Assembly: GCF_045446075.1 (NCBI RefSeq)
Contig: NZ_JBJJBQ010000002.1
Coordinates: 186,001 to 250,000, forward strand
Origin: Flavisericum labens
GTDB taxonomy: Bacteria; Bacteroidota; Bacteroidia; Flavobacteriales; Flavobacteriaceae
Direction: 5' to 3'
DNA: 64,000 bases
Shown piece by piece: positions 1-8,101 of the stretch; position 1 is the stretch's first letter; each line of letters begins with the position of its first letter. The notes below the pieces were generated by a model. It was not told the DNA's origin. It saw nothing but the letters and a program-made list of their open reading frames with translations, and did no database searches. The position numbers were made by a program, and so were the translations under genes.

Positions 1-243
1 GTATTGTTGGTGCTAGATGGTTCTACCGGACAAAATGCTTTTGAGCAAGCCAAACAGTTTACTGCAGCAACGGAGGTGACCTCATTGGCAGTTACAAAAT
101 TAGATGGAACAGCCAAAGGAGGTGTTGTTATTGGTATCTCAGACCAGTTTCAAATTCCTGTTAAATATATTGGAGTAGGAGAGGGCATTGAAGATTTACA
201 AGTGTTCAATAAGTTTGAATTTGTAGATTCTTTTTTTAAATAA
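1..243 (+). CDS. ftsY: Signal recognition particle receptor FtsY, C-terminal part
   Basis: The frame is open from base 1, so only the last 80 or so residues of this GTPase are present. The NG-domain GTPase FtsY docks SRP-ribosome complexes at the inner membrane for co-translational insertion. Visible motifs are TKLDGTAKGG, which carries the TKxD guanine-specificity element, and the family's closing segment PVKYIGVGEGIEDLQVF. The protein ends naturally in FVDSFFK. The next gene starts 23 bp later on the same strand. The match to the family is clear; the SRP-interacting N-terminus lies outside the window. Confidence 0.95.
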   Translation, partial: VLLVLDGSTGQNAFEQAKQFTAATEVTSLAVTKLDGTAKGGVVIGISDQFQIPVKYIGVGEGIEDLQVFNKFEFVDSFFK

Positions 244-266
244 AATCCCCAATTCTTTTTAAGATT

Positions 267-1742
267 ATGAAAAAAGCGGTTTCAATTTTTATGCTCTGCT
301 TTGTTGTTTTAGCCGAAGCACAAATATCGAATTTAACAAGTCTTGCTTCTGGGACGATGCAGATGTTCTCGCCAATTTATGAGCAAAATAGAGATGTTTA
401 TGGCTATTTTTCGCTTTACAAATTAGACAAGATAAGTGAAAATGAAGAAAAGTATGAATATGTAATTTTAGACAAAAACCTGAATAAAGTTGCTAATGGT
501 GAGTTTATAGATTCGTATTACAAAGGGATATTTTCACGGTATTATAGTCCAGAGAAAATAAACGGTAATTTAATGATTACCAAGCGTTATGCTAATCTCA
601 GTGGAACAATTTTGTTCACATCAACGAGGTTATTACAACTTGATAATAATAACATATTAGCACCTTTTTATTTTGATAATTTTGCCCTTCAAGAAGGTTT
701 TAGAGATGCTAATTCTCTAAAGAAGACAGAACGAAAAAAAGCTTTTTTTAATGTTCCTATAGGTACAAATAATGGTTACGTGGTAGTTGAGGCGCAGAAA
801 AAGAAAGGAAAGGAAAACCCAACATCCATTCAATTTTATAATTTGAACCACGAAAAATTATGGGATTACAGTTTTGGTGAAAATGGTGAAAATGCAAAGT
901 ATAGTTTAATGTCTTTTGAGGATTACGTAATGTATTTCGATTATACTAAAGCGGCATTTAGGGAAAATTCGGTTGAAGTTTTACAAATAGATTCCAAAAC
1001 AGGTCAAAAGAATTTTGAATATAGGTTGGAGGACGATAGCTCGGAATTCAGCTATGGTTATACCATAAAAAAAATTGATGATAGAACGATTTTAACAGGC
1101 AAAATTAGTCTCTATAGACCCACTGGGTATAACACTAATGGTGCTGTGGGTTTGTTTAAAATCGTATTGGACAAAGAAGGAAAGGAGATTTTTAAAAAAC
1201 ACTTTCTATGGGAAGATGCCAGTAAGTTTATTGAAATGAATGATAAAGGTAAAATGGAAGCTGGTTATAAGTTGTTTGTTCATTCATATTTTGTTTTTAA
1301 TGATGAACGCATAGCCGTCTTATCTGAGAAATTTAAAACAGCCCAAAATATTTTATGGGGCGCTCATTTTAAAACAGAAGACTTTGTATTATTGTCTTTT
1401 GATAAGGATTTTAACCTTGTTGAAGCCAATACAATAGAAAAGGGAATGACGAAATTTTCCAATTCAGATTTGTTGTTCGCCCAATACCTTAACAATGAAA
1501 ATGATGCTGTTTTCTTTTATAAAGACTATCAAAAAGATTCCGAAACAAAAGAGAAAAATTGGGTTTTGGGGATAGTTTCATACGTAAATGGTAAAATTAA
1601 GCATGAAAGAATACCAATGTCGTCCGACGACTTTTTTATTCATCCCTACATTGCAAAAGAAGGTTATGTTTTGCTTAGGGAGTTTAACAAAAATTCTGAT
1701 TTCGACAAAATCAGACTGGAACGCCTTAATTTAAACCAGTAA
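267..1742 (+). CDS. Secreted protein of unknown function (491 aa)
   Basis: I do not recognise this family. It begins with a clear signal peptide (MKKAVSIFMLCFVVLAEAQ, predicted cleavage after AEA), so it should be periplasmic or outer-membrane associated. The rest is rich in aromatic, Lys and Asp residues and alternates short strand-like stretches, which would suit a beta-propeller-like fold (inference). No Cys-lipobox and no C-terminal T9SS domain are visible. It follows ftsY by 23 bp and may be co-transcribed with it. Its last 17 bp overlap the 3' end of the convergent M48 peptidase gene. Confidence 0.75.
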   Translation: MKKAVSIFMLCFVVLAEAQISNLTSLASGTMQMFSPIYEQNRDVYGYFSLYKLDKISENEEKYEYVILDKNLNKVANGEFIDSYYKGIFSRYYSPEKINGNLMITKRYANLSGTILFTSTRLLQLDNNNILAPFYFDNFALQEGFRDANSLKKTERKKAFFNVPIGTNNGYVVVEAQKKKGKENPTSIQFYNLNHEKLWDYSFGENGENAKYSLMSFEDYVMYFDYTKAAFRENSVEVLQIDSKTGQKNFEYRLEDDSSEFSYGYTIKKIDDRTILTGKISLYRPTGYNTNGAVGLFKIVLDKEGKEIFKKHFLWEDASKFIEMNDKGKMEAGYKLFVHSYFVFNDERIAVLSEKFKTAQNILWGAHFKTEDFVLLSFDKDFNLVEANTIEKGMTKFSNSDLLFAQYLNNENDAVFFYKDYQKDSETKEKNWVLGIVSYVNGKIKHERIPMSSDDFFIHPYIAKEGYVLLREFNKNSDFDKIRLERLNLNQ

Positions 1743-3045
1743 CACCCCCATAATAGGTGGCAATTATTTTAATTTCATTTAAGTTTAAATTCCAGATAAA
1801 GTTTAAAAATCGTTGGTAACTCTGACTTTGTTCGGCAGGTGCAATTCTGTCTACATACCTGTTTAATTGATATTTCTTTTTGGCATCATAAATAGCATTG
1901 AAATTAATGCTTAGCCATTTTTGGAAATAAGGGTCGTCGTAATTGTCTTCTAAGTGTTTTAAAATCAAATAGGTGCTTAGGCCATATTCATTCAAATAAA
2001 ATAGATTTTCGGCATAAGCCAAATTCGCAATGCGTTTTAAGTCTTTAAATGTATTATTTACGGTTATATGTATATTGCTGTCGTTTAATTCTGGAAAAGT
2101 AGATTGTAGTTTGTCGATTCGCTGTTGAACTTCAGGATGGTCTTGTATAGAATCCAAGTCTATTTTTTCTTTATAATTATCGTAATTGTAAACTCCAAAA
2201 TCTTCGCGTTCAGTCCATGCTTTTTTAAACGGCTGTTCCGGTAAATCAAACACTTTTTTATATGTCGCAGAGTCTAGTACAATTGCAGGAACAGAATCAT
2301 ATTTTTTAAGTTTTAATAATGCATTTATATACTCTGTTTTTGAAGCGCCTGTATTTTTGTAAAGTAAATACCCTAAAGAGTCTGCTTCAACCTCATTTTT
2401 TCGTTGCTTTTCTCCATCTTCATATAAAAGATTTTTTAACATGTCGAAAGACCGAGAGCCTCTATTGAATTTTTCGGCTTTTATAGACCTATATAAACCA
2501 GAGTTTTTGGCTAATACAGAAATATTCAATTTGGCTTTACTTTCAATGCTTCTTTTGGTATGCTGCAAAACTTCATGGGCAGCTTCATGGGCCATAATGG
2601 ATAATAATTGTTGTTCATTGTCTAGAAAAGAAAACAAACCAACGTTTAGAATAATTGACCCATTGCCAATGCTAAAGGCATTTGGAGAAGGGGTTTTGGC
2701 TAAAAAAAGGCTTATTTTTTTTTCTTTTACAATTGGGTTGTTTTGTGCTAGCGTACTAAATAAACTGTCGGAGTAATTTTCAAAACGTTCTTGGAATAAG
2801 AACTTTTTGTTTTTTATGAGTTCTAAAAATCTATTCTGCGATTCTTCATAAAAACTTAACACCTCTTTTCTGAGTTTTCCTTTGTAAGACGATTTTATTT
2901 CTTTGGTGAAAATTTCATTTTCACCTTCTATTTTAGAAATTAAAAGTTTGCGTTTGTCGTAATCAGTAGTGTCTATTAATTGGTGGTTTTGAGAAAAACA
3001 AGCAAAGTAAGAGCAAAGAAAGACGCAGCAATAGAAATATTTCAT
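1726..3045 (-). CDS. M48 family zinc metallopeptidase, secreted
   Basis: A signal peptide (MKYFYCCVFLCSYFACFSQ) leads a 439-residue protein. The gluzincin motif HEAAH is at about residues 153-157, and NEVEAD at about 217-222 fits the third zinc ligand. This is the layout of M48/BepA-like periplasmic peptidases, which act in outer-membrane protein quality control. The C-terminal half has helical, repeat-like character but no repeat I can name. It is convergent with the upstream secreted gene and overlaps it by 17 bp. The peptidase class is confident; the substrate is unknown. Confidence 0.85.
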   Translation of the reverse strand: MKYFYCCVFLCSYFACFSQNHQLIDTTDYDKRKLLISKIEGENEIFTKEIKSSYKGKLRKEVLSFYEESQNRFLELIKNKKFLFQERFENYSDSLFSTLAQNNPIVKEKKISLFLAKTPSPNAFSIGNGSIILNVGLFSFLDNEQQLLSIMAHEAAHEVLQHTKRSIESKAKLNISVLAKNSGLYRSIKAEKFNRGSRSFDMLKNLLYEDGEKQRKNEVEADSLGYLLYKNTGASKTEYINALLKLKKYDSVPAIVLDSATYKKVFDLPEQPFKKAWTEREDFGVYNYDNYKEKIDLDSIQDHPEVQQRIDKLQSTFPELNDSNIHITVNNTFKDLKRIANLAYAENLFYLNEYGLSTYLILKHLEDNYDDPYFQKWLSINFNAIYDAKKKYQLNRYVDRIAPAEQSQSYQRFLNFIWNLNLNEIKIIATYYGGVTGLN

Positions 3046-3103
3046 GGATTTGGTTTAAGTAATAAATGTAATTAATTATTTTTATATGATAACTTTGAGT
3101 TTA

Positions 3104-3532
3104 ATGAGTCACAACATCTACCATAATTTCATAATTCAAGCTTCTCCAAAAGAAGTGTTTGATGCCGTTTCCCAGCCTAAGCACCTGGATAATTGGTGGA
3201 GTTTAAAGTCTTCGGGCATTCCCGAATTAGACGCAGAGTACAACCTTAATTTTACAGATAAATACAACTGGTTCTGTAAAGTTTCAAAAGTGGTTCCCAA
3301 CAAATCATTTCACTTAAAAATGACCAAGGCTGACGCCGATTGGACTCCTACAACTTTTGGTTTCGATTTAGAGGAAGCTAAAAATGGCACTATGGTTAAT
3401 TTTAGCCATAAAGATTGGCCAGAAGTTAATCAGCATTTCAAACATTCTTCATTTTGCTGGGCTTTGCTTTTAAACGGACTTAAAAATTATCTTGAAAAAG
3501 GTATTGTTGTCCCTTTTGAGTCCCGTAGCTAA
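3104..3532 (+). CDS. SRPBCC (START/AHSA1-like) domain protein
   Basis: A protein of about 142 residues with the AHSA1-type pattern: the opening IIQASPKEVFDAVSQPKHLDNWW, later FGFDLEEAKNGTMVNFSHKDWP, and a C-terminal helix with WALLLNGLKNYLEKG. These helix-grip folds bind hydrophobic ligands or act as stress proteins; no specific ligand can be read from the sequence. An upstream ATG at 3086 would add MITLSL. I prefer the ATG at 3104 because the conserved part begins at once with MSHNIYHNFIIQAS. It stands alone between divergent and co-directional neighbours. Confidence 0.85.
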   Translation: MSHNIYHNFIIQASPKEVFDAVSQPKHLDNWWSLKSSGIPELDAEYNLNFTDKYNWFCKVSKVVPNKSFHLKMTKADADWTPTTFGFDLEEAKNGTMVNFSHKDWPEVNQHFKHSSFCWALLLNGLKNYLEKGIVVPFESRS

Positions 3533-3586
3533 ACAGAGCAAATATCTTACTGTTAGTTTTCTGGTATAAAATCCACTAGTATTATG

Positions 3587-3594
3587 TATCTTTG
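3587..3594 (+). promoter_or_regulatory. -7 promoter box of rimO
   Basis: TATCTTTG matches the Bacteroidota -7 consensus TAnnTTTG exactly. It lies 21 bp before the ATG at 3616. The TTG at 3592 is part of this box, so it cannot be a translation start. No clean -33 TTTG is present. Confidence 0.75.
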
Positions 3595-3615
3595 CGCCCT
3601 CATTCAGTAAAACTT

Positions 3616-4920
3616 ATGCGTACTAAATCCTTAAAGAAAAACAAGATTAATGTAGTCACGCTAGGCTGTAGTAAAAATGTTTACGACAGCGAGGTTTTAA
3701 TGGGACAATTAAAGGCTAGCGGTAAAGATGTGGTGCATGAAGAAGAGGGGAATATTGTTGTGATCAACACCTGCGGATTTATAAATAATGCCAAAGAGGA
3801 AAGCGTAAATACCATTTTGGAGTACGTTCAGAAAAAAGAAGAAGGCGACGTTGATAAAGTTTTTGTAACGGGTTGTTTAAGTGAGCGTTATAAGCCAGAT
3901 TTGGTAAGGGAAATTCCAAATGTTGATGAATATTTTGGTACTACCGAATTGCCTGGTTTGTTAAAAGTTTTGGGTGCCGATTACAGACATGAACTTATTG
4001 GTGAGCGATTAACTACCACACCTAAAAATTATGCCTATTTAAAAATAGCTGAAGGTTGCGACAGGCCATGCAGTTTTTGTGCGATTCCCATCATGCGAGG
4101 CAAACACCGAAGCACCCCCATAGAAGATATTGTGGTTGAGGCCGAAAAGTTGGCCGCTAAAGGGGTAAAAGAGTTGATTCTTATTGCTCAAGATTTAACC
4201 TATTATGGGTTGGATTTGTATAAAAAGCGAAACCTAGCAGAACTATTGGAAGCCTTGGTAAAAGTGGAAGGCGTAGAATGGATTCGTTTGCATTACGCGT
4301 TCCCAACGGGATTTCCTATGGATGTTTTGGAGGTTATGGATCGTGAGCCTAAAGTTTGCAATTATATTGATATTCCGTTGCAGCATATTTCTGATGATAT
4401 TTTAAAAAGTATGCGCCGCGGTACTACCAAAGAAAAAACTACAAAACTCCTCAAGGATTTCAGGTCGGCCGTTCCAAACATGACTATCAGAACGACGCTT
4501 ATTGTAGGTTACCCTGGTGAGACCGAAGAACATTTCCAAGAATTAAAACAATGGGTAAAAGAGATGCGTTTCGAGCGATTGGGCTGTTTTGCCTATAGCC
4601 ATGAGGAAAACACGCATGCCTATAATTTAGAAGATGATGTGCCAGAGGACGTTAAAATAGACAGAGCCAACCAAATCATGGAAGTACAGTCGCAAATTTC
4701 ATGGGAACTTAATCAACAAAAAATAGGGCAGGAATTCAAAGTAGTTATCGACAGAAAAGAAGGAAACTATTTTGTTGGTCGAACAGAATTCGACTCGCCC
4801 GATGTGGATAATGAGGTCTTGATTGACGCCTCTAAAACCTATTTGAAAACAGGCGAATTTACCAGAGTAAAAGTTGTTGAAGCTGAAGATTTTGACCTTT
4901 ATGCCGAAGTTATAAGTTAG
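3616..4920 (+). CDS. rimO: Ribosomal protein S12 methylthiotransferase RimO
   Basis: A radical-SAM enzyme that methylthiolates the conserved Asp of ribosomal protein S12. In order it has the N-terminal UPF0004 domain (VVTLGCSKNVYDSE, then NTCGF and VTGCLSERY giving three cluster cysteines), the radical-SAM motif CDRPCSFC, and a C-terminal TRAM domain. The length of 434 aa is normal. A TTG in frame at 3592 lies inside the -7 promoter box, so I place the start at the ATG at 3616, giving MRTKSLKKNKINVVTLG. The M23 peptidase gene follows after 18 bp. Confidence 0.96.
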   Translation: MRTKSLKKNKINVVTLGCSKNVYDSEVLMGQLKASGKDVVHEEEGNIVVINTCGFINNAKEESVNTILEYVQKKEEGDVDKVFVTGCLSERYKPDLVREIPNVDEYFGTTELPGLLKVLGADYRHELIGERLTTTPKNYAYLKIAEGCDRPCSFCAIPIMRGKHRSTPIEDIVVEAEKLAAKGVKELILIAQDLTYYGLDLYKKRNLAELLEALVKVEGVEWIRLHYAFPTGFPMDVLEVMDREPKVCNYIDIPLQHISDDILKSMRRGTTKEKTTKLLKDFRSAVPNMTIRTTLIVGYPGETEEHFQELKQWVKEMRFERLGCFAYSHEENTHAYNLEDDVPEDVKIDRANQIMEVQSQISWELNQQKIGQEFKVVIDRKEGNYFVGRTEFDSPDVDNEVLIDASKTYLKTGEFTRVKVVEAEDFDLYAEVIS

Positions 4921-4938
4921 TTTGCTACTTTTGAAAGT

Positions 4939-5625
4939 ATGCAACCCAATGAGTTTTCAGAATTTCTAAATGGTATTAGTGATAAACCGCTAAACTTATT
5001 AAATCCATCTATTCCAAAAGAGGAATACATACCCATTGATTTGTCGGAAGCCAATCTGTCTCGGCATTCAATTAATGTGACTTCCACCTCGAAATTCAGT
5101 GCGTTCATAAATCAATATCTCCAAGCACGTCAAGCTACGGTGGCTTATGGCGGTTATTTGGAAACAAGAAACATCTATAAACGCAGTACCTATTTTAACT
5201 CCGGTAATTCAGAAGCTAGAGATATCCATTTGGGTATTGATTTTTGGTGTGAAGCCGAAACACGGGTTTATTCACCTTTAGAAGGAAAGGTACATAGCTT
5301 TAAAAACAACGCCAGCCTTGGTGATTACGGGCCAACTATTATTTTAAAGCACCAAATTGAAGCTTTGGAGTTTTATACGCTTTATGGACATTTAAGCTTA
5401 GAATCCATTATCAATTTAAAAATAGGTGAATCTGTTAAACATGGTGATGCTATCGGTACTTTAGGCGATACTGATGTTAACGGCGACTATCCGCCGCATC
5501 TGCACTTTCAGATAATAAAGGATTTACAAGGTCGTCAAGGCGACTACTCTGGTGTTTGCAGTAAAACTGATTTTCATTTTTATAAACAAAATTGTCCAGA
5601 CCCTAACTTATTACTGAAATTGTAA
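4939..5625 (+). CDS. M23 family metallopeptidase (lysostaphin-like)
   Basis: A 228-residue protein with the M23 zinc signature: HLGIDFW gives the HxxxD part and PPHLHFQI gives the HxH part. These enzymes cut, or regulate cutting of, peptidoglycan cross-bridges. Unlike most M23 proteins it has no obvious signal peptide, and the domain begins only after about 85 residues. It starts 18 bp after rimO, so it is probably expressed with it. The intervening bases contain TACTTTTG (4926-4933), which matches a -7 box but is only 5 bp from the ATG. Confidence 0.88.
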   Translation: MQPNEFSEFLNGISDKPLNLLNPSIPKEEYIPIDLSEANLSRHSINVTSTSKFSAFINQYLQARQATVAYGGYLETRNIYKRSTYFNSGNSEARDIHLGIDFWCEAETRVYSPLEGKVHSFKNNASLGDYGPTIILKHQIEALEFYTLYGHLSLESIINLKIGESVKHGDAIGTLGDTDVNGDYPPHLHFQIIKDLQGRQGDYSGVCSKTDFHFYKQNCPDPNLLLKL

Positions 5626-5759
5626 ATTTTGAAGTAAGGGTCGTTTAACTTAAGGATATGAAAACGTTTTAATGTTTTATATCCGAGTTACTGAAACAAG
5701 TTCAGCACAAGTAAACGAAGGTAGTTGAAAATTTTTACAAAATCAAGTAGTAATAATAG

Positions 5760-6584
5760 TTAGGCTATTTTAACAGAGGTCATAGTTAGTGAACCACCAA
5801 CAGGTTTGTCGTTAAATATGCTTATAGATTCATTATTTTCTTTTAAGGCTAAGGTGTAAATCAGTGGTAAATAATGTTCTGGGGTTGGAATAGCCAAATC
5901 GAATGCCTTGCCTTGCGATTTAAAATTGATAAGGTTATCGTGGTTGTCGTCCAAAATATACTGTTTCATTTTTTCATTGGCTTCGGTGGCCCAATCAAAA
6001 GCATAGGTGTCATTTAATTTGTTCCAAGCCACCATGCTTAAGTTGTGAACCATGTTTCCGCTTCCAATAATTAACACGCCTTTTTGTCGCAAGCTATTTA
6101 ATTGCTTGCCTAGTTCATAATGGTATTTTGGTGGTTTAGAATAATCAATACTCATTTGAATGACCGGGATATCGGCATTGGGGTATAGGTGTTTAATAAC
6201 ACTCCATGCACCATGGTCCAATCCCCATTTGTCGTCTAAACCAATATGGGTAGATGTTATGATGCGCTGCGTTTCCTTGGCCAGCTCTGGACTTCCAGGA
6301 GCCGGATATTGCACATTGAATAAAGCTTGTGGAAAACCTCCAAAATCGTGTATGGTTTTTGGGTTCTGCATGGCGGTTACAAAAGTGCCTTTGGTTTCCC
6401 AGTGGGCCGAAATACACAGTATGGCATTTGGGCGTTGCAGTTCTTTGCCCAGTTTTTTGAATGAAGCGACAAATTCATTTTCTTCAATGGCATTCATTGG
6501 AGAGCCGTGGCCTAAAAATAATACGGGCATTTTTTCGGTTTGGCTAAACGGAGCCGTTATTTGATTCAAATGTTTTAAGGCCAT
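5760..6584 (-). CDS. 4,5-DOPA extradiol dioxygenase family protein (YgiD/LigB-like)
   Basis: A 274-residue class III extradiol dioxygenase. Metal-site motifs are visible: FLGHGSPMNAI near the N-terminus, SAHWETKGTFV, LDHGAWSVIKHLYP in the middle, and GSGNMVHN towards the C-terminus. Members cleave DOPA or related catechols, and bacterial homologues such as YgiD show DOPA 4,5-dioxygenase activity. The physiological substrate here is unknown. It is a single gene followed by a 133-bp intergenic gap, convergent with the M23 gene. Confidence 0.9.
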   Translation of the reverse strand: MALKHLNQITAPFSQTEKMPVLFLGHGSPMNAIEENEFVASFKKLGKELQRPNAILCISAHWETKGTFVTAMQNPKTIHDFGGFPQALFNVQYPAPGSPELAKETQRIITSTHIGLDDKWGLDHGAWSVIKHLYPNADIPVIQMSIDYSKPPKYHYELGKQLNSLRQKGVLIIGSGNMVHNLSMVAWNKLNDTYAFDWATEANEKMKQYILDDNHDNLINFKSQGKAFDLAIPTPEHYLPLIYTLALKENNESISIFNDKPVGGSLTMTSVKIA

Positions 6585-6623
6585 AGCTTATTGAGTATAG
6601 ATGATAACAATAAAATTAAAACA

Positions 6624-6660
6624 AAAAGGTTGAATTCGTTTAAAACAAATTCAACCTTTT
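6624..6660 (-). terminator. Hairpin terminator downstream of the 60-aa gene
   Basis: A 13-bp perfect stem (6624-6636 with 6648-6660) has the core AAGGTTGAATT. Read on the minus strand it is followed by a T-rich tail, and it lies 22 bp after the stop at 6682. Confidence 0.75.
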
Positions 6661-6681
6661 ATTAATAAATCAATTTTTGGA

Positions 6682-6864
6682 TTAAGCAGAATGAGTTTTG
6701 TATTGTACGTTTCCAGAATTGGAAAACACGTAGTCTCTGCTATGTTTCATTTTAATGTACAGGTTGTTATTCACTTTAACCGGTACTTTTAAATTGGGAA
6801 ACTGAATGAGGTAGTCATCGCCTTCTTTTCCAATTAGATGGACTTCAGTGGGTTCTTTTTCCAT
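6682..6864 (-). CDS. Small protein of unknown function (60 aa)
   Basis: I do not recognise this protein. It begins MEKEPTEVHLIGKEGDDYLIQF and is soluble-looking, with no signal peptide or membrane segment. A strand-rich pattern (VHLIG, YLIQFP, VPVKVNNNLYIKM) suggests a small beta barrel. It has its own downstream hairpin terminator, which supports a real transcription unit. It lies downstream of the 204-aa membrane protein on the same strand, after a gap of 111 bp. Confidence 0.6.
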   Translation of the reverse strand: MEKEPTEVHLIGKEGDDYLIQFPNLKVPVKVNNNLYIKMKHSRDYVFSNSGNVQYKTHSA

Positions 6865-6975
6865 AATCTAAAATTTAAAATTAAACTTTAAAAATTGATT
6901 TTATGGATATAACAAAATATGTTCCAAAATAAAAAGGAGGTTTTAAATGAAATTTTGACAGTTTTCGAAGCGTTA

Positions 6976-7590
6976 TTATATCTTCTTCTGCTTATTAATT
7001 TCATCTTGAAGTTGGCGTCTCACTTTTTGCTCACGTTCTAAGGCGATACGGCGGTGTTCGTCAAATTCCTCCTCGATTTCAGCCAATGACTTTTTAGCCT
7101 CCCGTGTAATGTCGTTGCTGTTTTTAAACTTGTAAATAAAGAAAATAAGCAAGGCCAATAAACCAGCAATAATAGTCCACATAAGCGCATTATAGCCACC
7201 TTTGCTCATTTGCATGCCGAAGAGTGCCATGCTGTCTTTTTCGCTATTGGTTTTATCAAGGTTTTGTTGTGTATTGGCTAGGTTTGTTTTAAGTTCTGAT
7301 ATTTCCTTGGTTTGGTTGGTTAAGGTGGTTTGCCTTTCCGCTAAGGTATTTTTAAGGGTTTTAAGAGTATCGATGGTGTGCGATCTTAATGTTAGAAACG
7401 TGCTGAGCTTTACAGCTTCGTAAGATTGCCCATTGGTACCTTTAAAATTACCCGATTTTCTAAGAATATACTCAAATTGGTTGTCAATTGTACCATTGTT
7501 CAACGAAATTTCATCTTCTTCCTGAGCAAAAGAAGTTAAGGAAAGCAGGCATGTAAATACTATAAAAAATATTGATTTGATAGGATTCAT
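6976..7590 (-). CDS. Membrane-anchored coiled-coil protein with signal peptide
   Basis: A 204-residue protein. A signal peptide (MNPIKSIFFIVFTCLLSLTSFAQ) precedes a conserved-looking periplasmic part (EYILRKSGNFKGTNGQSYEAVK). A coiled coil follows at about 75-120 (LKTLKNTLAERQTTLTNQTK and onward), then one membrane helix (ALMWTIIAGLLALLIFFIYKF, about 136-156), and a charged cytoplasmic coiled coil ending DEINKQKKI. Homologues in flavobacteria are often labelled tRNA (guanine-N1)-methyltransferase, but nothing here looks like a methyltransferase. Its role is unknown; a structural or signalling link across the inner membrane is only a guess. Confidence 0.8.
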   Translation of the reverse strand: MNPIKSIFFIVFTCLLSLTSFAQEEDEISLNNGTIDNQFEYILRKSGNFKGTNGQSYEAVKLSTFLTLRSHTIDTLKTLKNTLAERQTTLTNQTKEISELKTNLANTQQNLDKTNSEKDSMALFGMQMSKGGYNALMWTIIAGLLALLIFFIYKFKNSNDITREAKKSLAEIEEEFDEHRRIALEREQKVRRQLQDEINKQKKI

Positions 7591-7666
7591 TTCTGGTTTG
7601 GTTTTAATGGTTGTATTTGGTTGCGAATTTATAAAATATTGTTTATTATATGATTATAAATCATTT

Positions 7667-7693
7667 AAAAAGCCCCATTTAATGAGGCTTTTT
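7667..7693 (-). terminator. Hairpin terminator after the 82-aa gene
   Basis: AAAAAGCC (7667-7674) pairs with GGCTTTTT (7686-7693). Read on the minus strand the stem ends in a T run, 37 bp after the stop at 7731. The A/T flanks make it usable in both directions. Confidence 0.7.
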
Positions 7694-7730
7694 TTATATA
7701 CGGTTCAAATTTTATTTTAGATGTTCGTTT

Positions 7731-7979
7731 TTAATAATATGTGTAACGTTTAACTTTAGAAATATATTTTGTCAGCCTAATAACTTGATGGCTATAGCCA
7801 TATTCTTTATCGTGCCAAATATAGAGAATAATATATTCGCCATCTTTGCGAACAATGGTTGCTTTACTATCATAAATTGAGGGTGCTGAACAGCCAACAA
7901 TATCAGTTGAAACTAACTTATCGTTAAGCTCGTATTTTATTTGTTCAACTAAATCGCCTTCCAAAGCATATTTTTTCAA
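7731..7979 (-). CDS. Small protein of unknown function (82 aa)
   Basis: I do not recognise this family. The protein has no signal peptide, carries one Cys, and contains alternating strand segments (ATIVRKDGEYIILYIW, then HQVIRLTKYISKVKRYTYY). The C-terminus is basic and aromatic. It has a hairpin terminator downstream, and the htrA terminator lies upstream of it, so it appears to be a single-gene unit. Confidence 0.55.
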   Translation of the reverse strand: MKKYALEGDLVEQIKYELNDKLVSTDIVGCSAPSIYDSKATIVRKDGEYIILYIWHDKEYGYSHQVIRLTKYISKVKRYTYY

Positions 7980-8044
7980 GATGGTATTGACACCTTTTAA
8001 TTAAGTTTTGTTATTCCACCGCAATTTTACCGAGAAACTGCAAA

Positions 8045-8077
8045 AAAATAACCCTTCAAAATACCATTTTTGAAGGG
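8045..8077 (-). terminator. Terminator of the HtrA protease gene
   Basis: CCCTTCAAAA (8052-8061) pairs perfectly with TTTTGAAGGG (8068-8077). Read on the minus strand the stem is followed by TTATTTTTTTG, 24 bp after the stop at 8102. Confidence 0.8.
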
Positions 8078-8101
8078 CTATAAGTAAATCATGAAATAAA
8101 A

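Noticed and set aside
6976..7590. tRNA (guanine-N1)-methyltransferase label often given to this protein
   Set aside because: The sequence shows a signal peptide, coiled coils and one membrane helix, with no methyltransferase motif.
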